Part shown: positions 8,966 to 18,213 of the stretch, one piece after another | Layout: each line of letters opens with the position of its first letter | Position numbering within the stretch: the stretch's first letter is position 1 | From: Bacteroidales bacterium | GTDB lineage: Bacteria > Bacteroidota > Bacteroidia > Bacteroidales > UBA10428 | Length of the DNA stretch: 64,000 nt | Assembly: GCA_016930375.1 (NCBI GenBank) | Contig: JAFGGU010000054.1 | Span: forward strand, 52,895 to 116,894 | Direction: 5' to 3' | Made by a program: the position numbers and the translations under genes | The notes under the pieces: generated by a model | The model's input: the letters and a program-made list of their open reading frames with translations, nothing else | Told to the model about the DNA's origin: nothing | The model's database searches: none

Positions 8966-10147
8966 ATGAAGAAACTGGTTCTCTTTGGCGCTGGTAAGAT
9001 CGGACGTTCCTTTATCGGTCAACTTTTTGCCCGTTCGGGATATGAAGTCGTTTTTGTGGATATTGCCGAGCAGGTCATCCGGGAATTGAACAGACGGAAA
9101 TCCTACCAGGTGGTTATTAAAAGTGAAGGAGCTGATGAGATCATGGAGGTTAGGAATGTTCGTGGTATCATCGGTACTCAAGCGGACAAAGTAGTAAATG
9201 AAATAACGGATTGCGATATTGCAGCCGTTTCAGTCGGTCAGAAGGGGCTTCCGCAGGCTATTGCCACACTGGCCGAAGGTCTGAAGCTTCGGTGGAAAAT
9301 ATATGGTAAAAAACCACTTGACATTATCTTGGCGGAAAACCTGCGCGATGCCGATCAGTATGTGAAAGGCATTTTACAAAAGATCCTGGGAAAAGAATTT
9401 CCTTTAAATGAATTGGTGGGTCTGGTGGAAACAAGTATTGGCAAAATGGTGCCGATTATGCCGAATGAAATCCAGGAAAAAGATTGCCTGCTGGTATATG
9501 CGGAACCTTACAATACACTGATACTCGACAAAAAAGCTATTAAAAATCCGATCCCTGATGTCGCAGGACTTGCTCCGAAGGACAATATGAAAGCCTGGGT
9601 AGATCGTAAATCGCATATTCATAATTTTGGCCATGCTGCGGCAGCCTTTGCAGGATTCCTGGCAGAACCACATGCTATTTACCTGGCCGATGTACTAAAA
9701 AACAAAGCAGTGAAAAAATTCGCCCGGAGTGCCATGCTGCAAAGTGCTGAGGTGCTGATGAGAAAATACCCCGGCGAGTTTACCCCCGCAGATCTTACGG
9801 ATCATGTGGATGATCTGCTGTTTCGTTTTAGCAATCGTGCACTCGGAGATACCGTTTTCAGGGTAGGCTGTGATCTGCAGCGAAAACTGCACCGCAATGA
9901 CAGGATCCTGAGTCCACTGATCGATGGCATGGAGATGAAAGCACCAGTGAGCAAGATCGTGCTGACCTTTGCCTATGGTTTGAGTTTCAGGGGCAGGGAT
10001 GAAAACGGGAATTTATCTCCTGGTGATGAGGAATTTGCTCAGGCACTTGACAAAAAAGGACTGGCTTATGTGCTGTGTCATTTTTGCGGCCTTCACCCTG
10101 AAGATGACAGTAAAGTGATTCAAATACTGACTAAAAAAATACCATAA
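8966..10147 (+). CDS. mtlD: Mannitol-1-phosphate 5-dehydrogenase-like polyol dehydrogenase
   Basis: 393 residues of the long-chain polyol dehydrogenase family. The NAD-binding loop is FGAGKIGRSFIG (7-18). The catalytic signature K-x4-N-x2-H is present at Lys215, Asn220 and His223 (RKSHIHNFGH). MtlD interconverts mannitol-1-phosphate and fructose-6-phosphate. No mannitol transporter is adjacent, and its neighbours are a kinase, an isomerase and an aldolase. It may therefore act on another polyol phosphate, so the gene symbol is by family only. Confidence 0.83.
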   Translation: MKKLVLFGAGKIGRSFIGQLFARSGYEVVFVDIAEQVIRELNRRKSYQVVIKSEGADEIMEVRNVRGIIGTQADKVVNEITDCDIAAVSVGQKGLPQAIATLAEGLKLRWKIYGKKPLDIILAENLRDADQYVKGILQKILGKEFPLNELVGLVETSIGKMVPIMPNEIQEKDCLLVYAEPYNTLILDKKAIKNPIPDVAGLAPKDNMKAWVDRKSHIHNFGHAAAAFAGFLAEPHAIYLADVLKNKAVKKFARSAMLQSAEVLMRKYPGEFTPADLTDHVDDLLFRFSNRALGDTVFRVGCDLQRKLHRNDRILSPLIDGMEMKAPVSKIVLTFAYGLSFRGRDENGNLSPGDEEFAQALDKKGLAYVLCHFCGLHPEDDSKVIQILTKKIP

Positions 10148-10152
10148 CCATT

Positions 10153-12711
10153 ATGAAAAGCGCATCTTATTTCGCATTTATCCTGCTGATTTCCGTGTTC
10201 ACCCTGCAATCCTCCTGCGGTACACAGGGGAAAGCAGACAGAAATCAGCGCACCAGCTTATTTGATGAAGGCTGGCGTTTTATCAAAGACAACCCGACAG
10301 GAGCAGAAAATCCGGCATTCGATGATTCACAGTGGAGAACCGTGGATCTTCCGCACGACTGGAGCATAGAGGATTTACCCGATCAAAAAGAGGACAGTGT
10401 CGTGGGGCCATTTTCCAGATCTGCCGTGGGAAGCCTGGGTACCGGTTTTACAGTGGGCGGTACAGCCTGGTACCGGAAGAGTTTCACTATCGATAAAGCG
10501 GACAGGAAAAAAGTCGCATACCTTCAATTTGATGGCATTTACATGAATTCAGATGTCTGGGTTAACGGAAAGCATGTGGGTAATCATCCGCACGGTTATA
10601 CTTCTTTCTGGTATGATATTACCTCCTATCTTAATCCGGCCGGACAACCCAATGTAGTGGCCGTTCAGGTAAAAAATGAAGGCAGGAACTCACGCTGGTA
10701 CTCTGGTTCCGGCATTTATCGGCGCACCTGGCTTACGCTGGTGAATCCGACCCATATCGGTATGTGGGGTGTTTATGTTACGACACCTGATGTTTCTGAA
10801 AAGTCAGCGGATATTGACATTACCACGACCCTTACAAATAAATACGAGGCAGACGCCCCTGTAACCTTGCAAGTGCAGATCATCGATCCTTCAGGTAAAT
10901 CAGTAGGAAGCACCCATAACAAAATTACACTGGCACCGGGTTCTTCCTCCAATTTTACCCAAAGGATTTCCTTTGAAAATCCGTCGCTCTGGTCGACCGA
11001 AAATCCCAATCTTTATCTGGCGGAATTATCCGTATTTGTCAATAATAAAACCATTGATAAACTGAAGACTACTTTCGGCATCCGGAGCGTTCGCTTTGAT
11101 GCCGTGAACGGTTTCACCCTGAACGGCAAAAGTATGGAACTGAAAGGAGGGTGCTTCCACCATGATAATGGGCCCCTCGGATCTGTGGCAATTGACCGTG
11201 CCGAGGAACGTAAGATTGAATTGCTGAAAAATGCGGGATTCAATGCGATACGATGCAGTCACAATCCGCCTTCACCTTACCTGCTGGATGTATGCGACCG
11301 GATGGGAATGCTGGTAATCGATGAATTATATGACATGTGGGAAAAGCCAAAGATCGCATCCATCGATCAGATGTCCAATAATCAGGGAAAATCAAAGGTA
11401 GCTGCAGATGATTATTCTAAGTTTTTTAAGCAATCGTGGCAAAAGGACGTTCAGGATTTCGTGGTTCGCGATCGCAATCATCCTTCCATTATTATGTGGA
11501 GTATCGGGAATGAGATACCGGAAGCCGCAGATACTTCCGGCTTAAGAATAGCTTCAAATCTTTCAAAAGAAGTGCGCAAGTTTGATCCGACCCGTGCGAT
11601 AACAGAGGCGCATGTTGATTTTATGAGTATTTTGACCGGGAAAAGCGGCTGGGATAAACAGGCTTCCCATATGGCTTTACTGGATATTGCAGGATACAAC
11701 TACAGTTATATGTCATATGAACAGGATCATGTAAAGTATCCTGACCGGATAATTTATGGATCTGAAACATTTCCTCCCCGTTCCCTGGAGGATTGGCAAA
11801 TGAACGAAAAGCTATCTCATGTCATTGGCAATTTTAAATGGACCGCCATGGATTACATGGGGGAATCCGGCTTTGGTTATGCACGGTTGATGCCAGAAGA
11901 TACAAAGGCCGGCAAGGAAATGGGAATGGCAGCCTTTATGGTTTTCATGAACCCGGATTCCTGGCCCATTTATAATGCATTTTTAGGTGATCTGGATTTG
12001 ATAGGCAATCCAAAACCTCCATCCTATTTTCAGCATGTGGTCTGGGGCAATAAAAAAGTTTCGATGTTTGTGCACAGACCTATTCCAGAGGGTATGCAGG
12101 AACTCACAAGTATGTGGGGATTTCCGGATGAACTGAAATGTTGGAACTGGGAAGGCCATGAAGGCGAGAAAATGCAGGTTCATGTATATACCCGAAGCAA
12201 ACTGGTAAAACTTGAAGTGAACGGTAAAGTCCTTGGTGAACAGGTCGTTGATGACACCAAATCCATTACTGCCACCTTTGAGGTTCCCTATCAACCGGGA
12301 ACATTGACAGCCCGTTGTTTCGACAACGGAGTTGAAACGGCGTCAGAGACCATCAGGACTGTCGGCAAACCTGCAGTTATTAAGCTTACAGCCGACCGAT
12401 CAACCATTAAAGCCAACCGGAATGACCTCTCTTACATAATGGTGGAAGTTACCGATGCTGAAGGCAATATCATCCCATATGCCGATGATACGATGATTAA
12501 TTTTGAAATAAGCGGTAACGGCAAAATTGCTGGAGTTGGCAATGGCAATCCGGTTGATCTGACGAGCATGCAACAGCCCCGGAAGAAGACATGGCAGGGA
12601 AGGTGCCTGGCTATTGTTCAGCCGAAAGGAAAAGCAGGAAAGATCGTGCTTACTGCGAAATCGGATGGATTGACGGAGGCAACGGTGGAAATAGTCACTT
12701 TAAAAGATTAA
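10153..12711 (+). CDS. Glycoside hydrolase family 2 lipoprotein (beta-galactosidase-like)
   Basis: 852 residues with a lipoprotein signal (LQSSC, Cys22), so probably anchored to a membrane and acting outside the cytoplasm. The order is sugar-binding jelly roll (about 35-215), immunoglobulin-like domain (to about 320), TIM barrel, then C-terminal beta domains like those of Bacteroidota GH2 enzymes. Glu454 in WSIGNE is the predicted acid/base and Glu538 in YGSETF the predicted nucleophile. It starts 5 bp after mtlD and closes the operon. It may release the sugar processed by the upstream enzymes, but beta-galactoside, beta-mannoside and beta-glucuronide specificities cannot be separated here. 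Confidence 0.9.
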   Translation: MKSASYFAFILLISVFTLQSSCGTQGKADRNQRTSLFDEGWRFIKDNPTGAENPAFDDSQWRTVDLPHDWSIEDLPDQKEDSVVGPFSRSAVGSLGTGFTVGGTAWYRKSFTIDKADRKKVAYLQFDGIYMNSDVWVNGKHVGNHPHGYTSFWYDITSYLNPAGQPNVVAVQVKNEGRNSRWYSGSGIYRRTWLTLVNPTHIGMWGVYVTTPDVSEKSADIDITTTLTNKYEADAPVTLQVQIIDPSGKSVGSTHNKITLAPGSSSNFTQRISFENPSLWSTENPNLYLAELSVFVNNKTIDKLKTTFGIRSVRFDAVNGFTLNGKSMELKGGCFHHDNGPLGSVAIDRAEERKIELLKNAGFNAIRCSHNPPSPYLLDVCDRMGMLVIDELYDMWEKPKIASIDQMSNNQGKSKVAADDYSKFFKQSWQKDVQDFVVRDRNHPSIIMWSIGNEIPEAADTSGLRIASNLSKEVRKFDPTRAITEAHVDFMSILTGKSGWDKQASHMALLDIAGYNYSYMSYEQDHVKYPDRIIYGSETFPPRSLEDWQMNEKLSHVIGNFKWTAMDYMGESGFGYARLMPEDTKAGKEMGMAAFMVFMNPDSWPIYNAFLGDLDLIGNPKPPSYFQHVVWGNKKVSMFVHRPIPEGMQELTSMWGFPDELKCWNWEGHEGEKMQVHVYTRSKLVKLEVNGKVLGEQVVDDTKSITATFEVPYQPGTLTARCFDNGVETASETIRTVGKPAVIKLTADRSTIKANRNDLSYIMVEVTDAEGNIIPYADDTMINFEISGNGKIAGVGNGNPVDLTSMQQPRKKTWQGRCLAIVQPKGKAGKIVLTAKSDGLTEATVEIVTLKD

Positions 12712-12718
12712 AACCAAA

Positions 12719-12741
12719 AGGGCGTAGTTACAAACTACGCC
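12719..12741. repeat. REP-like hairpin, copy 1 (GGGCGTAGTT stem)
   Basis: GGGCGTAGTT, three loop bases, then AACTACGCCC: a perfect 10-bp stem between the convergent GH2 and LTxxQ genes. A homologous hairpin on the opposite strand at 47356-47380 has G-C where this one has T-A in the stem and shares the flank CAGCT, so the pairing is conserved by a compensatory change. Confidence 0.75.
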
Positions 12742-12753
12742 CAGCTGCGAGCA

Positions 12754-12781
12754 CCGATTACCGTTTACCGTTTACTGTTTA
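12754..12781. repeat. Heptamer tandem array, 4 units of CYGWTTA
   Basis: Units CCGATTA, CCGTTTA, CCGTTTA and CTGTTTA are in strict 7-bp register and end 7 bases before the stop codon of the minus-strand gene at 12789. The same heptamer, TGTTTAC/CGTTTAC, makes up the right half of the array at 38744-38841. Confidence 0.85.
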
Positions 12782-12788
12782 CTCGCTG

Positions 12789-13163
12789 CTACATCGGCGG
12801 TCCCGGCCTATTCCGGCGCCGTTCTTCCATCATCTGATCGTACTTTTTCAGCTGATCGGCCGTCAGCACTTTTTCGAGATCAGCCCTTTTGGCTTTCTGG
12901 ATTTCCTCCATATTCTTCTGCATTTCTGCAAAATCAGAGGGAGGACCTGCCTGGAACATTTCACCCATTTTCTGGGCATATTTCAGGTTAATGGCCTCCA
13001 CTTTGGTCAACTGATCGGCTGTGAGGTTCAAACCCGATTTCATCTGTTCCGTCTCCATTTTGGCCATTTCATCGGGGGAAGGCGGTCCGCCACCCGGCTG
13101 TGCATTCATTGCCAAAGCCAGGGCAAACCATGCTGCGAATGTTAAAAACAATGTCTTTTTCAT
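12789..13163 (-). CDS. Exported Spy/CpxP-like LTxxQ-repeat protein
   Basis: 124 residues with a clear signal peptide (residues 1-21, ending MNAQ). The mature protein is Met-, Lys- and Glu-rich, mostly helical, with two LTADQL motifs (about 48 and 101), like the LTxxQ motifs of the Spy/CpxP family of periplasmic chaperones. It ends in a proline/arginine-rich tail. Nothing in the neighbourhood suggests a specific partner. Family membership is inferred from motif and size only. Confidence 0.7.
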   Translation of the reverse strand: MKKTLFLTFAAWFALALAMNAQPGGGPPSPDEMAKMETEQMKSGLNLTADQLTKVEAINLKYAQKMGEMFQAGPPSDFAEMQKNMEEIQKAKRADLEKVLTADQLKKYDQMMEERRRNRPGPPM

Positions 13164-13393
13164 ACACTATGTTTGTTTAAGATTTAGAAATTAATACCAT
13201 GCTAAGTTCAGAAACCGGCAGGGCTTGTGAAAATGAAATCGGCAAAGGGAACACTTTTATGGATAGAAGGGTAAACTTTGTGTATCGCATCTGATTGTCA
13301 GGTATAGCTAAGAAATAAAATATCCAGGATAAATTCTTTTAATACTAAAATACTTTTCTAACTTGCGGTAGGTTCAACTAAATCTTCAACAAT

Positions 13394-14116
13394 ATGAAAA
13401 ACAAAAGAATACTTGCACTTTCTGTTCTGGCACTCATTGGTGCCTCCTTTCTTTCAGCGCAAACCGCCGATGAAATACTTGCCAAATACGTTCAGGCAAT
13501 TGGCGGGAAAGATCAGCTGAGCAAAATCACTTCCCTTTATACCGAAAGCACGCTGGAGATTATGGGCATGCAGGGACTTGTCAAATCCACAACCCTGAAT
13601 GGCAAAGGCATGAAACAGGAGATGGACATCATGGGAAATATCATTTCTACCTGTTATACCGATCAGGGTGGATGGACCATCAATCCCATGGCCGGAAGCA
13701 CAACTGCGGAGCCTATGCCCGAAGCGCAATACAACCAGGGAAAGGATAATATTTTTATTGGAGGACCTTTCACCAACTATACAGAGCTCGGATACAAGGC
13801 AGAATTAATAGGTAGTGAAGCTGTAGGTGATGTCAATGCTTTCAAAGTAAAAATGACGCTTCCCGACAGTACATCAGCCCTTTATTTCTTTGACCCGACT
13901 ACATTTCTTCTTATCAAAAGCATTCAACAAACAGAAATGCAAGGTCAGATGATCGAAAATGTGATTACATTCTCCGATTACCAGGAAACCAACGGTTATA
14001 CAGCCCCTCATAAAATGGAGATGGATATGGCCGGCGGACAGTTTGCCATGTCAATGACCGTTACCAAAGTTGAGGTTAATGTACCGGTTGACGAAGCTAT
14101 ATTTGTAAAACCCTGA
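13394..14116 (+). CDS. Exported LolA-like outer-membrane lipoprotein-sorting protein
   Basis: 240 residues with a signal peptide ending FLSAQ. The mature part begins TADEILAKYVQAIGGKDQLSKI, the opening pattern of a large Bacteroidota family with the LolA/LolB half-barrel fold (often annotated outer membrane lipoprotein-sorting protein). Alternating beta-strands follow (ALYFFDPTTFLLIKSIQQ). Such proteins bind hydrophobic ligands; true LolA function is not established for this branch. The 230-bp spacer before it (13164-13393) shows nothing I can name. Confidence 0.7.
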   Translation: MKNKRILALSVLALIGASFLSAQTADEILAKYVQAIGGKDQLSKITSLYTESTLEIMGMQGLVKSTTLNGKGMKQEMDIMGNIISTCYTDQGGWTINPMAGSTTAEPMPEAQYNQGKDNIFIGGPFTNYTELGYKAELIGSEAVGDVNAFKVKMTLPDSTSALYFFDPTTFLLIKSIQQTEMQGQMIENVITFSDYQETNGYTAPHKMEMDMAGGQFAMSMTVTKVEVNVPVDEAIFVKP

Positions 14117-14153
14117 TTAACCATTGATAAATACGGGAGAGACTGATGCTGAA

Positions 14154-15491
14154 TTACCTGATAATGGTCAATTCCACTTTCTCTCCCTTTTCAGAGATTA
14201 CCATGTAAACGCCCATGGGAAGCGGACTGCCTGATTCATCATTGCCATCGAAATAACATGGAGCAGTTAATCTTCGCTTGAGTGCGCCATTCCTGTCAAA
14301 AATTCTGATTTTCCCTTCCAGGTTGACGAAATACCTGTCATCCTGACCGTCATCATTGGGTGTAAACACGGGGACATCATTCAGACAATCCTTTTCAACG
14401 ATGATCTTTTGTGAGTGCCGGAGAATACATCCGTTGGCATTCACCACTTTCATCGTGTACACACCCTCCGCAACTTCACTCAGTTCATCCTGTTCAAGAT
14501 TTTCAAGTTGACTGCTCAACAGGTAAGTATAAGGTGCCCTTCCATTTTCAATATAACTTTCACCGATCGTGATCCTTCCCTTCCGGTAACAATCCGCCTT
14601 GTCCACGATGTATTCCAGTTTTTTAATGGCAATTTGTCTGATATCGAACGTATCGGCGTTGCCGCAACCTACGCTATTTGTAACGCGATACCACACGGTT
14701 GCCGGTTTATCCAGTTCTACCCGGGGTGTGGTTGCGCCGGTTGACCATTGAACGGAAGTAAACTGATCGGCCAGGGATATCTCCAGAGGTTCTTCCCCGC
14801 ACATTACCGTATCCGGCAGAGGAGACGACAATCTCGGAAAATCTTTCAATGTCAGGGTCAACTTATTATTGGTTAAACAGGTTCCTGAATTCATTTCGAT
14901 CGCGAATGTGCCAGGTGAACTTCTCAATGGATCTATGGCTCCTGAGGTAAGATCCAGGTTTATGCCTGATGTTGAAGTAAAATGCAAATCATCCGCCGTA
15001 TAATTCATAACAGGTAAAAGGATCCCTTCATTCATACAATGGCCTTCCGCAGGATAGGAAACAGACAGCCGCTCAAAATCAAGTACATTGATCCGGTTGG
15101 TTACTGCGTTGGAGAAAACCAGCGGATTATCGGAAGCTACCTGGGATATTTTTTCCAGGATGCAATCCTCATCGCGGAGCCAGATTTTCAATGCAAGCTT
15201 CTCCCCGGCATTAAAACCATCTATTGTACCATCAGATCCATAGACTATAATTTTAAAATCAATGGTATCCTTCCACCGGGCAAGTCCAAAGCATCTGTTC
15301 TGCTCATTGAATATCCCAATGTAATCACCTTCACGCAGGAACTGGCCATCTGCTTGGGGAATGCAATTGATCGTCAGTGGCACTGCATTCAGAGATACTG
15401 AGGGTAAGAGCCATGGAACATCCTGGGCTGACAGATTAATCAGACCAAAAAGGCAAAAAGCCGGGATAATATGCCTGAGAAAGGATACCAT
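14154..15491 (-). CDS. T9SS cargo protein with gliding-motility-type C-terminal domain
   Basis: 445 residues from ATG 15491, where a signal peptide starts; an in-frame TTG 21 bases upstream is less likely. The C-terminus is a type B T9SS sorting domain: VFTPNDDGQDDRYFV, then IRIFDRNG, LPMGVY and the terminal TIIR. Just before it is an SprB-like repeat (RAPYTYLL ... VVNANGC). It should be exported to the periplasm and carried across the outer membrane by T9SS. It lies with a PorP/SprF gene and a sigma/anti-sigma pair; the anti-sigma factor has a similar C-terminal architecture. Function of the N-terminal half is unknown. Confidence 0.85.
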   Translation of the reverse strand: MVSFLRHIIPAFCLFGLINLSAQDVPWLLPSVSLNAVPLTINCIPQADGQFLREGDYIGIFNEQNRCFGLARWKDTIDFKIIVYGSDGTIDGFNAGEKLALKIWLRDEDCILEKISQVASDNPLVFSNAVTNRINVLDFERLSVSYPAEGHCMNEGILLPVMNYTADDLHFTSTSGINLDLTSGAIDPLRSSPGTFAIEMNSGTCLTNNKLTLTLKDFPRLSSPLPDTVMCGEEPLEISLADQFTSVQWSTGATTPRVELDKPATVWYRVTNSVGCGNADTFDIRQIAIKKLEYIVDKADCYRKGRITIGESYIENGRAPYTYLLSSQLENLEQDELSEVAEGVYTMKVVNANGCILRHSQKIIVEKDCLNDVPVFTPNDDGQDDRYFVNLEGKIRIFDRNGALKRRLTAPCYFDGNDESGSPLPMGVYMVISEKGEKVELTIIR

Positions 15492-15530
15492 TGCAGGTTT
15501 TACTTCATTCAAATTTACGAATTATTCCAT

Positions 15531-16526
15531 TTACTCATCCATTGTCAGTGGGCTTATTCTGAAACGCATCACCGGGTATCCCGCATTGTTATAGCGGTAT
15601 TTGTAATATACCATTCTGTCCAATGAACCATTGTCAAATAAAATCGCCCTGATATTATTCGTTGATACCACGTCCATCCACTCGAAGAGGGATGCAACCG
15701 GGAGTTTAAGATCTTTAAACGGGTTGCTGTAATTGTCATACTTGTAATACACAACCCATTTCCTTACCACATCATTCGTACTTGTGGCATTCGTCATCAC
15801 CGGGTAATAAAACTCTTTGCGTTCAATATTATCAAAGCTATCGTAAAACAAGTCACAGACGAACCGCAAGCGGTTAATCTCATTGGTATAACCCGTTACC
15901 CTGACCAGTCTGTTTGATTTGTCGTAGGAATAACTGAAGTAATGCGTCGGCTGATCGGGTTCCCTTACAAGTTTCCGGATCATGTTCCCGGATGGGTCAT
16001 AAAACAGGTATTCAAACTTATCCCACTTGTAGGATACATCCGGCCTTCTCGTAATGATCTGCTCCAACTGCCCGATGGAGTTGTACTTAAAGTATTTTAC
16101 CAGGTTCAGGCTTGTCTCCTGCGGCTTTTCAGTCAGGGTATATCTTTGCAGCTCAGCGAGCTGGCCTGAATTTCCATAAACAAACCTGTCACGCATGTAT
16201 GCGTACCTGGGCACAAGATTGACATCGGAGGCAGGAGTAATAGCACATTTCCGGATATAGCTGATGTAATCCAGCCTGCCTGACCGGTCATAGGTATATG
16301 TCAGCAGGTTTTCATGATTTTGCGACACCAAAGCCTGGGCCATGAGTATGGTGTCATCCACCATAACATCCGGGACATCTGAAATCGAAGTATCTCCTTC
16401 CAGTGATTTAAGAAATGAATCTTCGGGCTGCGGGTTTTCATTTTCTGTCAGGTTTTCCTTCTCGCATGCTATAGCAAGAGAAAGCAACGACACGAATAAC
16501 AGGAATTTCAAATTTGCCTTTTTCAT
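15531..16526 (-). CDS. YD-repeat-like lipoprotein
   Basis: 331 residues with a lipoprotein signal (SLLSLAIACEKE). An acidic linker is followed by about seven YD/RHS-like units such as YTYDRSGRLDYISYI, YFKYNSIGQLEQI, YLFYDPSGNMIRKL and YSYDKSNRLVRVTGY, which form beta-hairpin chains in larger RHS proteins. It ends 19 bp before the first possible start of the cargo gene and follows the PorP/SprF gene on the same strand, so it is probably part of the T9SS module as a surface or periplasmic accessory. No toxin domain is present. Confidence 0.75.
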   Translation of the reverse strand: MKKANLKFLLFVSLLSLAIACEKENLTENENPQPEDSFLKSLEGDTSISDVPDVMVDDTILMAQALVSQNHENLLTYTYDRSGRLDYISYIRKCAITPASDVNLVPRYAYMRDRFVYGNSGQLAELQRYTLTEKPQETSLNLVKYFKYNSIGQLEQIITRRPDVSYKWDKFEYLFYDPSGNMIRKLVREPDQPTHYFSYSYDKSNRLVRVTGYTNEINRLRFVCDLFYDSFDNIERKEFYYPVMTNATSTNDVVRKWVVYYKYDNYSNPFKDLKLPVASLFEWMDVVSTNNIRAILFDNGSLDRMVYYKYRYNNAGYPVMRFRISPLTMDE

Positions 16527-16588
16527 ATGAAGTTAGTTTATTGATTACACCTGAACTTCACAACAGAAATTGAAAAGTAACCCCTTGT

Positions 16589-17530
16589 TCATCGGAAAGA
16601 ATATAAAATGGATATCTCCAGCTTGTTGATCCCGAGTGCGGCCTTCCCTGTATTGGTAACATAGGAAAGAATGATATTCAGATCGCTTTTATAAATGTTC
16701 AGATCATTCACCCCCAGCATGGCCGATACGCTGGTTTTATGATTCCAGCTTACTGAAGCAATGATTTTTTCGAGGAATAACCCGTGAAGACCAGCCTGAA
16801 CGTCGGTTGTTGAATAATAGGGATAAGTTATCAGCAGATGAGGTCTCAATTCCACAATATCGTTTCTTACTATCACGTATGAACCCGTCAGGTTGAGATG
16901 CGTGGGAAGCACCGTCCTTTCATCGATAGGCTGAAAAACACTGTTGAAAAGCTGATTCACGGAAAATCCAACATGAAATTTTTCATTGTAAACCCAAATG
17001 CCGGTATTGGCATCTGCCTTAAATACAGATGCCCCTTCGGTGGTGGGCGTAGCCTTTACCGAGAAATTCATTCCCCCAAACTCAATGCCGCCCGCGAAAC
17101 TGAGTCGGCTGTTGATCCGGGTATGGAAAGCATACATACCATAAAACCGCATTCTGTTGATATAGGCTCCTTCATTGTCGTTAAAAAACCGGAGACCGGC
17201 AATATTTTTGCTTTTGGCCGAAGCCCTTATTTTATAGGGTACAAAACTAAGGTTGCAATAATACGTTGATAAGCCTGTGAAACCGGAAACAGGTCGCTGA
17301 TATCCCAATAGAACCTCATAATCGGAGTTAATACCTATGCTTGATGGATTGATGAGCGAATAAGCATACATGAACTGGCTCGACTGTACAGGGTAGTTTT
17401 TATTGGTTTCCTGGCCATGACAGGCAAAAAACAGGAACAAAAGAACAATGCCTGCCGGGATTGATCTGCTCAAAACAAAAATCCGGTATTGGATTTCATT
17501 TGAAGTATTGACTATTTTTGGCAAAGACAT
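16589..17530 (-). CDS. Type IX secretion system PorP/SprF family membrane protein
   Basis: 313 residues. The N-terminal hydrophobic stretch (about 23-37) is a signal peptide. The mature start NYPVQSSQFMYAYSLINPSSIG and the later PTHLNLTGSYVIVRND match the PorP/SprF family of outer-membrane beta-barrel proteins, which tether T9SS cargo with type B C-terminal domains to the surface. Such genes are usually next to the cargo they serve, here the 14154 gene. It is divergent from the sigma-factor operon across a 107-bp spacer, suggesting co-regulation. Confidence 0.87.
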   Translation of the reverse strand: MSLPKIVNTSNEIQYRIFVLSRSIPAGIVLLFLFFACHGQETNKNYPVQSSQFMYAYSLINPSSIGINSDYEVLLGYQRPVSGFTGLSTYYCNLSFVPYKIRASAKSKNIAGLRFFNDNEGAYINRMRFYGMYAFHTRINSRLSFAGGIEFGGMNFSVKATPTTEGASVFKADANTGIWVYNEKFHVGFSVNQLFNSVFQPIDERTVLPTHLNLTGSYVIVRNDIVELRPHLLITYPYYSTTDVQAGLHGLFLEKIIASVSWNHKTSVSAMLGVNDLNIYKSDLNIILSYVTNTGKAALGINKLEISILYSFR

Positions 17531-17561
17531 TTACAAATTACTAACTTACCCAAGAAAGATT

Positions 17562-17595
17562 AAAAGTAAGTATTTTTCAAAAAGAGGTTACTTTT
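17562..17595. promoter_or_regulatory. Inverted repeat AAAAGTAA/TTACTTTT between porP-type and sigma genes
   Basis: An 8-bp inverted repeat with an 18-bp centre lies in the middle of the divergent spacer 17531-17637. It could be an operator for both transcripts or chance in AT-rich DNA. I see no clear TAnnTTTG box next to it. Confidence 0.3.
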
Positions 17596-17637
17596 TATTC
17601 TCCAATTTGTAGATACTGCAAACTCCCTTCATGATCC

Positions 17638-18213
17638 ATGAAGTATTCTGATGATGAAATATTGCAAGCTTTAAAGTCCGGTCATGACAGGGAGGTTTTA
17701 AAATTTATCTATAATACTCACTTCCCGAAGGTGAACAGATACATAAAGCATAATTCAGGAGATCAGGATGCCGCATTTGATATTTTTCAGGACAGCATCA
17801 TGGTTTTTTACAGATATGTGAAGGAGGACAAATTTGATCCGAAATACGATATCGGCGCATTTATCTTCGCAGTCAGCAAGAATCTTTGGCTTAACAGGTT
17901 GCGCAAAGAAAGCCGCGAGGTTGTACTTCCGGAATATGTCGATTTCTCCGATACCGGCGGGAATATCATGGATCATATCATCACCAGGGAAAGAGAGGAA
18001 GCCGTATCAGAAGTACTTACAAAGTTGGGGGAACGGTGCGAAGAGTTGTTGAGATATTCCATCTTTTACAGGATGAAAAATACAGAGATCTGTGAAAAGA
18101 TGGGATTCAGCACAGAAAATGCCGTTAAAACGCGAAAATACAAGTGCATGCAAAAACTGATCACTTATATTGAAGAAAGGCCGGGATTAAAAAACGCCTT
18201 GCAGAAACTATGA
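17638..18213 (+). CDS. ECF-type RNA polymerase sigma-70 factor
   Basis: 191 residues. Region 2 is visible around FDIFQDSIMVFYRYV and FIFAVSKNLWLNRLRKE, and region 4 around RYSIFYRMKNTEICEKMGFSTENAVKTRKYKCM. Its stop overlaps the ATG of the anti-sigma gene (ATGA at 18210-18213), so the two are translationally coupled. Divergent PorP/SprF and downstream cargo genes suggest that it controls the T9SS module, as ECF sigma factors do for some T9SS genes in Porphyromonas. That target is inference. Confidence 0.9.
   Translation: MKYSDDEILQALKSGHDREVLKFIYNTHFPKVNRYIKHNSGDQDAAFDIFQDSIMVFYRYVKEDKFDPKYDIGAFIFAVSKNLWLNRLRKESREVVLPEYVDFSDTGGNIMDHIITREREEAVSEVLTKLGERCEELLRYSIFYRMKNTEICEKMGFSTENAVKTRKYKCMQKLITYIEERPGLKNALQKL

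Noticed and set aside
15510..15517. TAAATTTG on the minus strand as a Bacteroidota -7 promoter box for the T9SS cargo gene
   Set aside because: No TTTG-type -33 element at the right distance, and the gene is close behind the lipoprotein gene, so co-transcription is as likely.
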